Assembly: GCF_014646355.1 (NCBI RefSeq)
Contig: NZ_BMNH01000009.1
Coordinates: 75,387-139,386 of the forward strand
Source: Nonomuraea cavernae
Lineage (GTDB): Bacteria; Actinomycetota; Actinomycetes; Streptosporangiales; Streptosporangiaceae
Direction: 5' to 3'
Length of the DNA: 64,000 bases
Made by a program: the position numbers and the translations under genes. A model generated the notes under the pieces. It ran no database searches and was not told where the DNA came from. It worked only from the letters and a program-made list of their open reading frames with translations. Positions 35,024-44,125 of the stretch are shown one piece after another (within the stretch, counting starts at the first letter, position 1; every line of letters starts with the position of its first letter).

Positions 35024-35443
35024 ATGCACATCGTGAACAGGCTGCTACTCACCGCAGCGATCAGCATCCCCGCGCTCGGCGCAGCGGGCGCCGCCTCGGC
35101 ACTCGCCTCGACGCCGGTGTCCGCGGGCCACCACGCCCGGTCGGTCCTGACGATCACCGTCACGGACAGCAGCGGGAAGTCGAAGGCCTACCGGCTCACC
35201 TGCGACCGCGACGGTGGCAACCATCCCAATGCGACCGCGGCCTGTGACGCGCTGAGAAGCGTGAACGGGCAGATCTCGAAGTTGAGCCGGCCCGACGCGA
35301 TCTGCACCCGGGAGTACTCCCCGACCAAGGTGTCGGTCAAGGGCACCTGGCGCGGCGCCAACGTGTCCTTCAGCGGCTCCTACCCCAACAGCTGCCTGGC
35401 CCGGGCGGCCGTCGGAGCGGTCTACCCGGAACGCCCGAGGTGA
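35024..35443 (+). CDS. Secreted subtilisin-inhibitor-like (SSI) protein
   Basis: A 139-residue exported protein: signal peptide (LLLTAAISIPALGAAGAASALA) then an SSI fold. Four cysteines are in the family positions: LTCDRDGGNHPNATAACDAL, AICTREYSPTKVSVKGTWRG and SNACE-equivalent PNSCLARAA. These inhibitors block secreted subtilisin-type proteases. The reactive loop region lies near PDAICTREYSP, so the P1 residue cannot be called by eye. Probably leaderless, as no Shine-Dalgarno precedes the ATG. Confidence 0.88.
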   Translation: MHIVNRLLLTAAISIPALGAAGAASALASTPVSAGHHARSVLTITVTDSSGKSKAYRLTCDRDGGNHPNATAACDALRSVNGQISKLSRPDAICTREYSPTKVSVKGTWRGANVSFSGSYPNSCLARAAVGAVYPERPR

Positions 35444-35448
35444 TCGCG

Positions 35449-35480
35449 CGTGGGGGGCGGGCGTCGTCCCGTCCCCCACG
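35449..35480. terminator. Bidirectional terminator between the SSI gene and permease gene
   Basis: A 13-bp stem with one G-T pair (35449-35461 with 35468-35480) closes a six-base loop between the convergent stops at 35443 and 35490. Confidence 0.75.
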
Positions 35481-35489
35481 ACCATCCGG

Positions 35490-36986
35490 TCACGAGCCCG
35501 CCTCGCGCGCCAGCCGGCTGTGCCGATAGCCGTAGGTGAAGTAGAGCACCGCCCCGATGAGCATCCACACCACGAACCGCAGCCAGGTCTCGACCGGCAG
35601 ATTGAGCATCAGGTAGAAGCAGGCGAGCACCGACAGGATCGGCAGCACCGGCACCATCGGCGTACGGAAGGACCGCGGCAGGTCGGGCCGCGTCCGGCGC
35701 AGGATGATCACCCCGGCCGACACCACCACGAACGCGAACAGCGTGCCGATGTTGACCAGCTCGGCCAGCGCCCCGAGTGAGATGAAGCCGGCCAGCAGGG
35801 CCGCCACCACGCCGATGATCACCGTGAGCCGGGCCGGCGTGCCGAATCTGGGGTGCACCTTGGCCAGCTGACGCGGCAGCAGCCCGTCGCGGCACATGGC
35901 GAACAGCACCCGCGTCTGCCCGAGCATCAGGATCATCACCACCGTGGTGAGACCGGCGATCGCGCCGATGCTGATGAGCGTGGCCGCCCACGTCTGGCCG
36001 ACCGCGGTGAACGCGTCGGCGAGCGGCGCCTCGGTGCTCAGCTCGCGGTAGTTCTGCATGCCCACAACGACGAGCGAGACCGCCACGTACAGCAGGGTGC
36101 AGATCGTCAGCGACCCGATGATGCCGCGGGGCAGGTCGCGCTGCGGCTTGATGGTCTCCTCTGCGGCGGTGGCCACGATGTCGAACCCGATGAAGGCGAA
36201 GAACACGATCGCCGCGGCCGAGAAGATGCCGATCACGCCGAAGGCGACCGGAGTGAGGCCGAACAGCACCTGGATCAGCGGCGCCTTCAGCCCGGAGACC
36301 TGTTCGGTGGGGATCGAGGCGGGGACGAACGGCGAGAAGTTGGCCGCCTTCACGAAGAACAGCCCGGCCACGATGACCAGCAGGATCACCGCGACCTTGA
36401 TGGTCACGATGACCAGGTTGACCCGGGAGGACAGCTTGATGCCGGCCACCAGGACGCCGGTCAGCATCAGCACCACGACCATCGCGGGCACGTTCACCGT
36501 GGCGTTCTCGCCGGCGATCGACGCGGGCAGGTCGAGGCCGAGCGACGACAGGAGCGAGGCGAAGTAGCCCGACCAGCCGACCGCGACCACCGCGGCGGCC
36601 AGGGCCATCTCCAGCATCAGGTCCCAGCCGATGATCCAGGCGGGGAACTCGCCGAGGGTGGCGAAGGAGAAGGTGTAGGCGGAGCCGGCGACCGGGATCG
36701 TGGAGGCGAGCTCGGCGTAGCAGAGCGCGGCGAGACCGCAGACGACCGCGGCGACGATGAAGGAGACGGCCACGGCGGGGCCCGCGAGCTCCTTGGCCAC
36801 CTGCCCGGTCAGCACGAAGATGCCGGTGCCGACGATCACACCGATGCCGAAGACCGTGAGGTCGGTGGCGGTCAGACGTTTGCGCAGCCGATGTTCCGGA
36901 GCCTCGGTGTCGCGGATCGACTGCTCGACATTCTTGGTGCGAAGGATGTCCACGATCTCCGACCTTCCCTGACCGCAGGCGGTCAT
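35490..36986 (-). CDS. APC-superfamily amino-acid permease
   Basis: A 498-residue permease of the cationic amino acid transporter type, with about 12-13 membrane helices. Conserved APC segments include FGIGVIVGTGIFVLTGQVA (helix I with the substrate-binding GxG), AELASTIPVAGSAYTFSFATLGE and FAFIGFDIVATAAEETIKPQRDLPRGI. The ATG at 36986 has GGGGGAG before it; an internal GTG 11 codons on is possible. Substrate probably a basic or branched amino acid, unproven. Confidence 0.88.
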   Translation of the reverse strand: MTACGQGRSEIVDILRTKNVEQSIRDTEAPEHRLRKRLTATDLTVFGIGVIVGTGIFVLTGQVAKELAGPAVAVSFIVAAVVCGLAALCYAELASTIPVAGSAYTFSFATLGEFPAWIIGWDLMLEMALAAAVVAVGWSGYFASLLSSLGLDLPASIAGENATVNVPAMVVVLMLTGVLVAGIKLSSRVNLVIVTIKVAVILLVIVAGLFFVKAANFSPFVPASIPTEQVSGLKAPLIQVLFGLTPVAFGVIGIFSAAAIVFFAFIGFDIVATAAEETIKPQRDLPRGIIGSLTICTLLYVAVSLVVVGMQNYRELSTEAPLADAFTAVGQTWAATLISIGAIAGLTTVVMILMLGQTRVLFAMCRDGLLPRQLAKVHPRFGTPARLTVIIGVVAALLAGFISLGALAELVNIGTLFAFVVVSAGVIILRRTRPDLPRSFRTPMVPVLPILSVLACFYLMLNLPVETWLRFVVWMLIGAVLYFTYGYRHSRLAREAGS

Positions 36987-37037
36987 GCACGCTCCCCCGC
37001 CGTAGAGGAGCGTGCCGGGACGTGACCGTGGGGCCGG

Positions 37038-38927
37038 TCAGGAGTTAGCGGTCTGGCTCTCGATCGGCTGGCTCCGCTTCGCGACCGCCTCGGTGATCTC
37101 GCGGGCGAGGTCCTGGCCGGTCAGCCCGATGCGGCCGAGGATCGCGGCTCGCTTGGCGTGGTCGAGGAAGTGCTGCGGGATGCCGTAGGTGCGCACGGGC
37201 ACATCGATGTCGGCGTCGCGCAGCAGGCGGGCCACCGCGTCGCCGACACCGCCGACGCGGCCGTTGTCCTCGACGACGACGACCAGCTTGTGCGTGGCCG
37301 CCGCGCCCGCGAGGGCCTCGTCGAGCGGCTTGACCCAGCGCGGATCGACCACGGTGGCCGAGATGCCCTGGGCGTCGAGCAGGACGGCCGCGTCCATGCA
37401 GACCTGGGCCATCGGGCCGACGCCGACCAGCAGCACGTCGGGGTCGGCGGCGCGCAGCACGTCCATGTCGCCCAGCTTGCCCACGGCCTCGATCGGCTCG
37501 GCGACGGGACCCTTGGGGAAGCGCAGCACGGTGGGCCCGTCGGAGACGGCCACGGCCTCGCCGAGCAGCTCGGTCAGCCGCTCGCCGTCGCGCGGCACCG
37601 CGATCCGCAGGCCGGGCACGACCTGCAGGATCGACAGGTCCCACATGCCGTTGTGGCTGGCGCCGTCGTCACCGGTGACGCCGGCCCGGTCGAGCACCAC
37701 GGTGACCGGCAGCCGGTGCAGGGCCACGTCCATGAGGAGCTGGTCGAAGGCGCGGTTGAGGAAGGTCGCGTAGACGGCGACGACCGGGTGCATGCCGCCG
37801 AGCGCGAGGCCGGCCGCGCTGGTCAGCGCGTGCTGCTCAGCGATGCCGACGTCGTAGATGCGCTCGGGGTAGGCGTCGGCGAAGGCGGCCAGGCCGGTCG
37901 GGTGGAGCATGGCCGCGGTGATCGCGACCAGATCCTCGCGCTCCTTGCCCAGCCTGACCAGCTCCTCGCTGAACACGTTGGTCCAGATGCGGCCCTTGGG
38001 CTTCTCGGCGCCGGTCTCGCGGTCGAACGCGCCGGGCGAGTGGAACTGGTCCTCGTCGTGCTCCTCGGCCGGGGTGTAGCCGCGGCCCTTCTGGGTCAGC
38101 GCGTGCACGATGACCGGGCCGCGGAAGTCGCGGGCGGTGCGCAGCGCCGCCTCCATGGCCTGCTCGTCGTGGCCGTCGATCGGGCCGATGTACTTGAGGC
38201 CGAGGTCCTCGAACATGGCCTGCGGGGCCAGGATGTCCTTGACGCCCTTCTTGAAGCCGTGGAGCGCGTCGTAGAGGACGGGAACGTTCCCGATCTTCTC
38301 CTTGACGTACTCGAGCACCTCCTCGTAGCGGCGGGTGACCCGCAGCTTGGACAGGTGGGAGGCGAGCCCGCCGATGGTCGGCGAGTAGGAGCGGCCGTTG
38401 TCGTTGACCACGATGACGACCGGCAGGTCCTTGACGGCCGCGATGTTGTTGAGCGCCTCCCAGGCCATGCCGCCGGTGAGCGCGCCGTCGCCGATCACCG
38501 CGACCACCGTGCGGTCGCGCTCGCCGCGCAGCTTGAACGCCTTGGCCAGTCCGTCGGCGTAGGACAGCGCGGTGGAGGCGTGCGAGTTTTCGATGAAGTC
38601 GTGCTCGGACTCGGCCTGGCTCGGGTAGCCGGACAGGCCGCCCTCCTGCTTGAGCGCGTCGAATCCGGCGGCCCGGCCGGTGAGCAGCTTGTGCACGTAG
38701 GCCTGGTGACCGGTGTCCCAGACGACGGGGTCGCCGGGCGAGTCGAAGACCCGGTGGATGGCGATCGTCAGCTCGACCACGCCCAGGTTGGGCCCCAGGT
38801 GCCCGCCCAGGCGGGCGCACACGTCGACGAGCAGGTCACGGATCTCCCCCGCCAGCCTCGGCAGCTCCTCGACATCGAGCCGTTTGACGTCGTGCGGTCC
38901 CTCAACCGAGCCCAGCAACCCGCTCAC
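37038..38927 (-). CDS. dxs: 1-deoxy-D-xylulose-5-phosphate synthase
   Basis: A 629-residue Dxs, the thiamine-diphosphate enzyme that makes DXP from pyruvate and glyceraldehyde-3-phosphate, first step of the MEP isoprenoid pathway. The N-domain has [35 protein letters not shown] and the ThDP motif [16 protein letters not shown]. The transketolase middle has [18 protein letters not shown] and [15 protein letters not shown]. The start was set to a GTG at 38927 ([10 protein letters not shown]), as upstream in-frame codons are not family-like. GAGGGG precedes it. Confidence 0.96.
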   Translation of the reverse strand: MSGLLGSVEGPHDVKRLDVEELPRLAGEIRDLLVDVCARLGGHLGPNLGVVELTIAIHRVFDSPGDPVVWDTGHQAYVHKLLTGRAAGFDALKQEGGLSGYPSQAESEHDFIENSHASTALSYADGLAKAFKLRGERDRTVVAVIGDGALTGGMAWEALNNIAAVKDLPVVIVVNDNGRSYSPTIGGLASHLSKLRVTRRYEEVLEYVKEKIGNVPVLYDALHGFKKGVKDILAPQAMFEDLGLKYIGPIDGHDEQAMEAALRTARDFRGPVIVHALTQKGRGYTPAEEHDEDQFHSPGAFDRETGAEKPKGRIWTNVFSEELVRLGKEREDLVAITAAMLHPTGLAAFADAYPERIYDVGIAEQHALTSAAGLALGGMHPVVAVYATFLNRAFDQLLMDVALHRLPVTVVLDRAGVTGDDGASHNGMWDLSILQVVPGLRIAVPRDGERLTELLGEAVAVSDGPTVLRFPKGPVAEPIEAVGKLGDMDVLRAADPDVLLVGVGPMAQVCMDAAVLLDAQGISATVVDPRWVKPLDEALAGAAATHKLVVVVEDNGRVGGVGDAVARLLRDADIDVPVRTYGIPQHFLDHAKRAAILGRIGLTGQDLAREITEAVAKRSQPIESQTANS

Positions 38928-39049
38928 GGATGCGATCCCCTCTGCTTCTGTGCGCCAACGGATCGAGTCTAGTTCGTGGTCGTCACGCTGACTCCATCGA
39001 GTCAATTGCGTCCATATTTGTACGATCTTGACCTAGTCTTTCACTCATT

Positions 39050-39883
39050 ATGAACACTCTCCCCCTGAAGACACTGACGACTCTCGTGGCGGCCGGCGCG
39101 GTGATCGGGCTGGCGGGCACGGGCACGGCGTCAGCCGCAACACAGCCCACCGGCCAGGCACAACAGCAGGTCACGGCCCCACCGAGAGGCAAGGCGGCGG
39201 CGACGGCCAACCCGCTGTACAAGACCGGACGGCTCGCGTCATCCAACTGCTCCCCCGGCTCGCTCCCGCGCGGCAGCACCGCCGCCTACAAGCGCTTCCT
39301 GACTCGGGTGACCAACTGCCTGAACCGGTCGTGGGCCACCCAGTTCCGTAAGGCCGGCCTGCCCTTCAGCAAGCCCCGGCTGCGCATCATCACCAAGAAG
39401 GTGCGCACGCCCTGCGGCCCCTGGAGCGCGGGCGCCGACGGCGTCTACTGCTCGGCCGACCGCACGATGTACATGCTCATCACCAAGACGCAGCTGCGCA
39501 GGCCGTACGCGCTGGGCATCACCCGCCTGATGGCCCACGAGTACGGTCACCACGTCCAGCAGGTGTCCGGCATCTGGAACTACTACTGGTCCGCCAGGAA
39601 CAGCACCGGCCGCTCGGGCCAGCTGCAGCTCTCGCGCCGCTCCGAGCTCCAGGCCGAGTGCTTCTCCGCGGCCTTCATGAGCACGATCAGGAACACGCTC
39701 CCCGTCGACCCGGCCGAGTGGGACCACACCGTCGAGTGGTTCCGCCAGAACGGTGCCAAGGCCTGGGCGCAGAACGACCATGGCAAGGGCCCCACGCAGG
39801 CCTTCTGGATGAACCGCGGCTTCAACTCCGGCTCGCCCGGCTCCTGCAACACCTGGCGCGTCTCGGCGCGCTACGTCTCCTAG
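39050..39883 (+). CDS. Secreted neutral zinc metallopeptidase (YpfJ/PF04228-like), paralogue 1
   Basis: A 277-residue exported protein: signal peptide ending TASA, basic linker, then a metalloprotease domain with AHEYGHHVQ (two zinc His and catalytic Glu) and SELQAECFS supplying the third ligand Glu. Six cysteines include CGPW...YC and the final GSCNTWRV. Unlike YpfJ proper it has no membrane anchor. Substrate unknown. A close relative lies directly downstream and another at 47.1 kb. Confidence 0.9.
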   Translation: MNTLPLKTLTTLVAAGAVIGLAGTGTASAATQPTGQAQQQVTAPPRGKAAATANPLYKTGRLASSNCSPGSLPRGSTAAYKRFLTRVTNCLNRSWATQFRKAGLPFSKPRLRIITKKVRTPCGPWSAGADGVYCSADRTMYMLITKTQLRRPYALGITRLMAHEYGHHVQQVSGIWNYYWSARNSTGRSGQLQLSRRSELQAECFSAAFMSTIRNTLPVDPAEWDHTVEWFRQNGAKAWAQNDHGKGPTQAFWMNRGFNSGSPGSCNTWRVSARYVS

Positions 39884-39896
39884 TCACGACCTTGGG

Positions 39897-39923
39897 GCGG
39901 CCGCGTCACACCGGCGCGGCCGC
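39897..39923 (+). terminator. Terminator after metallopeptidase 1
   Basis: GCGGCCGCG (39897-39905), a nine-base loop and CGCGGCCGC (39915-39923) form a perfect stem just past the stop at 39883. The tail is only weakly T-rich. Confidence 0.65.
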
Positions 39924-39980
39924 GCTGTGGGTTTCATGGCAAAAGCAAAGAATTAGTAAACAAATTCGCATTAACTGGTC

Positions 39981-39994
39981 TAGTATCCGCGATC
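39981..39994 (+). promoter_or_regulatory. Promoter -10 of metallopeptidase 2
   Basis: TAGTAT is followed by eight bases (CCGCGATC) and the GTG at 39995. The third paralogue has the same arrangement, TAAGCT plus CCTTGATC before a GTG, suggesting a shared near-leaderless promoter design. Confidence 0.5.
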
Positions 39995-40780
39995 GTGCGT
40001 ATTCCCCTTGTCGCAGCATCCGTCTGCATCACCGTGGGCCTGGTCCTGACCGGCACCGCCAACGCGGAGACCGCCAAGCCCTCCGCTGCGGCCGAGATCG
40101 CCGCACCGCCCGCCGTACTGACCAAGAACAAGATCTACCGCTCCGGTACGCCGTCACCGCAGTCGTGCGGGGCCCCCGACATCACCCGGGGCAGCACCGC
40201 CTCCCTCAAGACCTTCCACCGGGCGATGGCCCGCTGCGCCGACCGCTTCTGGGCCGCCCGCTTCAGGGCCGCCGGGCTGAGGTACACCCCGCCCAAGGTC
40301 ACCATCACCACCGGCAGTAGCTCGGTCTGCGGCAAGATCACCAACAACGGCGCACAGTACTGCCCCGTGCAGCGGACGGTCGTGATCCGCATCATGAAGC
40401 GTGACCTGCGCGACCCGTTCCGGATGAACATCGCCCACTCCGCCGCCCACGAGTGGGGCCACCACGTGCAGGAGCTCACCGGCATCCTGGACGCGCAGAA
40501 CAGGCTCTACTGGCGCGCCCGCGGCCAGGCCCGCACCATCCTCAGCCACCGCCTGGAGATGCAGGCCGAGTGCTTCGCCGGCCTCTTCTACAGCGCCACG
40601 CTCGACACGCTCAACACCGGCATCACCTGGGACCAGTGGACCGACGCGGTGTCCAGGGGCACCGAGAGCAAGGCCCACGGCAAGCCGCGCAACCTCGCCT
40701 ACTGGCAGAACCGCGGTTACAACGGCGGCTCGGCCCGCTACTGCAACACCTGGACCGTGTCCAACGCGCGCGTCGCCTGA
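39995..40780 (+). CDS. Secreted neutral zinc metallopeptidase, paralogue 2
   Basis: A 261-residue exported protein with a signal peptide (VAASVCITVGLVLTGTANA), AHEWGHHVQ zinc motif, MQAECFAGLF third ligand, and cysteines in the same order as paralogue 1, ending ARYCNTWTV. It is probably a tandem duplicate of 39050-39883, diverged to about half identity by eye. GTG start. It ends three bases before the convergent ROK gene stop. Confidence 0.9.
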   Translation: MRIPLVAASVCITVGLVLTGTANAETAKPSAAAEIAAPPAVLTKNKIYRSGTPSPQSCGAPDITRGSTASLKTFHRAMARCADRFWAARFRAAGLRYTPPKVTITTGSSSVCGKITNNGAQYCPVQRTVVIRIMKRDLRDPFRMNIAHSAAHEWGHHVQELTGILDAQNRLYWRARGQARTILSHRLEMQAECFAGLFYSATLDTLNTGITWDQWTDAVSRGTESKAHGKPRNLAYWQNRGYNGGSARYCNTWTVSNARVA

Positions 40781-40782
40781 CG

Positions 40783-41988
40783 TCAGCCGGTGACCCGCGC
40801 CAGCACCTCGAGCGGGTCCGCGAGCACGTGGGCGAAGGCCAGCTCGGCCGCGCCCACGAGCGTCGCGTCGTCGGCCAGCGCCGAGGTGCGCAACCGGAGC
40901 CGCTCCCGCTGGGGAGCCATGGCGTGCAGCGCCATCCGGCTGCGCACCTGGGCCGCCGACCCCAGATAGATCTCCCTGAGCATGCCGCCGAAGATGACCA
41001 TCTCGGGGTTGAAGATGTTAACCAGGTTGGCGACGCCCAGCCCGAGCCAGTCGCCGACCCTCTTCAGCGCCTCCTGCGCGACGATGTCGCCCCGGTCGGC
41101 CGCGTCCACCACCGCCCGCACCGCGTCGCGGCCGTGCTGGCCGCCGCCGAGCTTGCCCGCCGCCTCCAGCAGCGCCCGCTCGCCCACCTCGGCCTCCAGG
41201 CAGCCGCGCGAGCCGCAGCCGCAGACTCGCCCGCCGGGATTGACCACCATGTGGCCGACCTCGCCGCCGTAGCCCTCGTGGCCGCCGAGCAGGTGACCGC
41301 CCGCGATGATGCCGCCGCCGATGCCGACGTCGCCGTGCAGGTAGATCAGGTCACGTACGGCGACGCCGACGCCCCGGCTGTGCTCGGCCAGCGCCGCCAG
41401 GTTGGCGTCGTTGCCCACGCTGACCGGCAGCCCGAGGCCCAGCCTGCGGCCCAGCTCCTCGCCGAACGGGATCTCCTCGGCCTGCAGGTTGGGGCCGAAC
41501 CTGATCACGCCGTCACCCTTGCGCACCCCGCCCGAGACGGCCGCGGCGGCGCCCACGCAGACCGTGTCGGCCCGCGTCTTGCGCCGCATCTGCCGGGCGA
41601 ACCCGGCCAGCATCCCGGCCAGCTCCTCCAGCTCGAAGGGACCGCGCCGGCGTACGGCCTCCCTGCGGTCGAGAATCGTCCCGCCGAGCCCCACCCGGGC
41701 CACCGCCAGCCGGTCGGGCCCCACGTCGAAGGCGAACACGTAGACCCGTGACGACTCCGGGCGCACCACCAGCGAGGGGCGGCCGGCCCGGCCCGTCTCG
41801 CGCGGCAGCTCCTCCCGCACCAGCCCGGCGGCGGTGAGATCGGAGGTGAGCGCCATGATCGTGCTGCGGTTGAGGCCCATCTTGGAGGTGAGCTCGGCCC
41901 GCGACGTCGGCCCCCCGAGGTGCACGTGCCGCAGCAGCGCGCCGAGGTTGTGGCGCCTGATGTCCTCCTGCGAGGGGCCGGCACGCAT
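40783..41988 (-). CDS. ROK-family regulator linked to the xylose ABC operon
   Basis: A 401-residue ROK protein: HTH (RAELTSKMGLNRSTIMALTSDLTAAGLV) followed by the sugar-kinase-like domain with GDVGIGGGIIAGGHLLGGHEGYGGEVGHM and the ROK zinc motif CGCGSRGCLEA. Position downstream of xylFGH-like genes recalls Rok7B7 of Streptomyces, a regulator of xylose transport and development; orthology is inferred from memory. A GTG at 42027 overlapping the permease stop is an alternative start; ATG 41988 is used here. Confidence 0.88.
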   Translation of the reverse strand: MRAGPSQEDIRRHNLGALLRHVHLGGPTSRAELTSKMGLNRSTIMALTSDLTAAGLVREELPRETGRAGRPSLVVRPESSRVYVFAFDVGPDRLAVARVGLGGTILDRREAVRRRGPFELEELAGMLAGFARQMRRKTRADTVCVGAAAAVSGGVRKGDGVIRFGPNLQAEEIPFGEELGRRLGLGLPVSVGNDANLAALAEHSRGVGVAVRDLIYLHGDVGIGGGIIAGGHLLGGHEGYGGEVGHMVVNPGGRVCGCGSRGCLEAEVGERALLEAAGKLGGGQHGRDAVRAVVDAADRGDIVAQEALKRVGDWLGLGVANLVNIFNPEMVIFGGMLREIYLGSAAQVRSRMALHAMAPQRERLRLRTSALADDATLVGAAELAFAHVLADPLEVLARVTG

Positions 41989-42023
41989 CGTCTGGTTGTC
42001 CTTACGAGGGTGGAAGTCGCTGA

Positions 42024-43286
42024 TCACCTTAGACCAGCGGCAGCCGCCCGCTTGCGCGCCAGGGCGTCCACACCGGCGGCGAGCAACAGGACGAACCCGG
42101 TCACCAGGTACTTCACACTCGCGCCGTACTGCATCAGCCCCATGCCGTTCTCGATCACGGCGATGACCGCGCCGCCGAGAATCGCGTCGAGCGCCCTGCC
42201 CTTGCCCCCGAACAGGCTGGTCCCGCCGATGACGGCCGCGCCCACAGCGTAGAGGAGCACGGAGCTGCCGCCGGTGTTCGGGTCGACCGAGCTGGCCCGC
42301 GAGGCCGCGATCACCCCGCCGACGGCGGCCATCGAGGAGCAGATCACGAACGCGCTGATCCGGATCCGGTCCACCGCGATGCCCGCCCGCCGGGCCGCCT
42401 CCGCGTTGCCGCCGACCGCGTACAGGTGCCGTCCGAACGCGGTGCGGCTCAGCACGAACGTCCAGAGCACGAGCAGCGCGAGGATGACCGGCACCACGAT
42501 CGGCACCCCGGTGAGCGAGGCGAACTCCGGGTTGAAGCTGCGTTCGAGGTTGAGCACGTACACCGCGACGCCGGCGACGACGGCCAGGGCGCCCACCCGG
42601 CCCGCGATCATGGAGAGCGGCTCGGCGACCAGGCCGCGCCGGGCGCGCTTGCGAGCCCGGGTGAGCTGGACCAGCGCGTACGCCGCGACGCACCCGGCGT
42701 ACAGTCCCCAGCCGAGGGCCGGGGGCAGGTTCTTCTGCGCGATCGCCTTGATCACCGGGTCGTTGATCGAGATGTTGGTGCCCTCGCTCACCAGCACCAG
42801 GGCGAGCCCCTGGAAGGCGAGGAACGCGGCCAGCGTCACCACGAACGACGGGATGCCCACCTTGGCGACCAGGGTGCCGAGCATGGTGCCGATGATCACG
42901 CCGCTGACGATCGCCGCGAGCACGGCCACGTACCATGGCAGGCCCATCTCGGTCAGCGTGACCGCGAGGACGGCGGCGCAGACGCCGCTGGTGAACCCGG
43001 CCGACAGGTCGATCTCGCCGAGCAGCAGGACGAACACCAGGCCCATCGCGATCACCGTGATCGCCGCGCCCTGGGTGAACAGGTTGGCGAAGTTGATGGC
43101 GGTGAGGAAGGAGGGCCGGGCCAGGGCGAAGGCCGTGCAGAGGACCAGCAGCCCGAAGACCGCGGGAAGCGCGCCCATATCGCCGCCGCGGACCCGCTCC
43201 AGGTAGGCACGCGAGCTGTTGGTGATGGACGGTGAGCTGGCCGCCGCGACGACGGCCTCGCCCGGAAGTTCCTTGACCTTGCTCAT
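42024..43286 (-). CDS. xylH: Sugar ABC transporter permease (XylH type)
   Basis: A 420-residue permease of the ribose/xylose class, with about ten helices and the cytoplasmic coupling region FGRHLYAVGGNAEAARRAGIAVDRIRI. The N-terminal cytoplasmic stretch precedes the first helix (GALPAVFGLLVLCTAFAL). ATGA overlap with the ATPase gene. With xylF and xylG it should import a pentose, xylose being likely from gene order and the binding protein's look; the substrate is inferred. Confidence 0.85.
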   Translation of the reverse strand: MSKVKELPGEAVVAAASSPSITNSSRAYLERVRGGDMGALPAVFGLLVLCTAFALARPSFLTAINFANLFTQGAAITVIAMGLVFVLLLGEIDLSAGFTSGVCAAVLAVTLTEMGLPWYVAVLAAIVSGVIIGTMLGTLVAKVGIPSFVVTLAAFLAFQGLALVLVSEGTNISINDPVIKAIAQKNLPPALGWGLYAGCVAAYALVQLTRARKRARRGLVAEPLSMIAGRVGALAVVAGVAVYVLNLERSFNPEFASLTGVPIVVPVILALLVLWTFVLSRTAFGRHLYAVGGNAEAARRAGIAVDRIRISAFVICSSMAAVGGVIAASRASSVDPNTGGSSVLLYAVGAAVIGGTSLFGGKGRALDAILGGAVIAVIENGMGLMQYGASVKYLVTGFVLLLAAGVDALARKRAAAAGLR

Positions 43287-44047
43287 GGTGCGGTCCCGTT
43301 CTTGAGGCCGAGGTCTCCGCTCCGGCCGGAGGTGATCAGTTCGACGATCTGGGCGTGGGTCACGTCGGCCGTCCTCACCTGGGCGGCCATCCTGCCCAGG
43401 TAGAGGGCCGCGATCCGGTCGGAGACGGCGAACACGTCGTTCATGTTGTGCGAGATGAGGACGACGGCCAGGCCCTTGTCGGCCAGCCGGCGCACCAGCT
43501 CCAGCACCTGCGCGGTCTGCGCGACGCCCAGCGCCGCGGTCGGCTCGTCGAGGATGACCACCTTGCTGTCCCACAGCACGGCCTTGGCGATGGCGACGGT
43601 CTGCCGCTGCCCGCCCGACAGGCTGGAGACCCGCTGCCGGATCGACTTCACGGTGCGGACGGACAGCCCTTCGAGCGTCTCGCCGGCGAGCTCCTCCATC
43701 GTGGCCTCGTCGAGCACGAGGCCGTTCTTGCGCTCCCTGCCGAGGAACATGTTCTGGACGATGTCCAGGTTGTCGCAGAGCGCCAGATCCTGGTAGACGA
43801 TCTCGATGCCGAGCTCGCCGGCGTCGCGCGGGCCGTGCACCTGCACGGGCCGGCCGTCGAAGACGATCTCGCCGGCGTCGATGGGATGGATGCCGCCGAC
43901 ACACTTGACCAGCGTCGACTTGCCGGCGCCGTTGTCGCCGACCAGCGCGGTCACCTCGCCGGCGTAGGCCGAGAAGGTGACGTCGTGCAGGACCTGCACC
44001 GGGCCGAAGCTCTTGTCGATCCCGCGCACTTCGAGCAGGGGGGTCAT
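43283..44047 (-). CDS. xylG: Sugar ABC transporter ATP-binding protein (XylG type)
   Basis: A 254-residue single-domain ATPase: Walker A GDNGAGKSTL, signature LSGGQRQTVAIAKA, Walker B VVILDEPTAALGV and switch His in LISHNMNDVF. It is half the size of two-domain RbsA/XylG proteins, as in FrcA-type transporters, so two copies must dimerise. It lies between the binding protein, separated by a hairpin, and the coupled permease gene. Confidence 0.88.
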   Translation of the reverse strand: MTPLLEVRGIDKSFGPVQVLHDVTFSAYAGEVTALVGDNGAGKSTLVKCVGGIHPIDAGEIVFDGRPVQVHGPRDAGELGIEIVYQDLALCDNLDIVQNMFLGRERKNGLVLDEATMEELAGETLEGLSVRTVKSIRQRVSSLSGGQRQTVAIAKAVLWDSKVVILDEPTAALGVAQTAQVLELVRRLADKGLAVVLISHNMNDVFAVSDRIAALYLGRMAAQVRTADVTHAQIVELITSGRSGDLGLKNGTAP

Positions 44048-44064
44048 GGGTCTCCCTCGGGGAA

Positions 44065-44099
44065 GGGCACGGCCCCCGTTCGTGGCGTGGGCCGTGCCC
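44065..44099 (-). terminator. Intercistronic hairpin between xylF and xylG
   Basis: GGGCACGGCCC (44065-44075) and its exact complement (44089-44099) bracket 13 bases. Read on the minus strand it follows the binding-protein stop without a U-tract, so it probably stabilises or limits read-through, raising xylF over xylG-xylH expression as in many sugar ABC operons. Confidence 0.65.
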
Positions 44100-44125
44100 T
44101 GTTCCGCTCTGTTACTGGACGCCGG

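Noticed and set aside
39005..39010. In-frame ATG at 39005 as the dxs start
   Set aside because: The extra 26 residues are unlike Dxs N-termini and lack a ribosome site; the GTG at 38927 has one.
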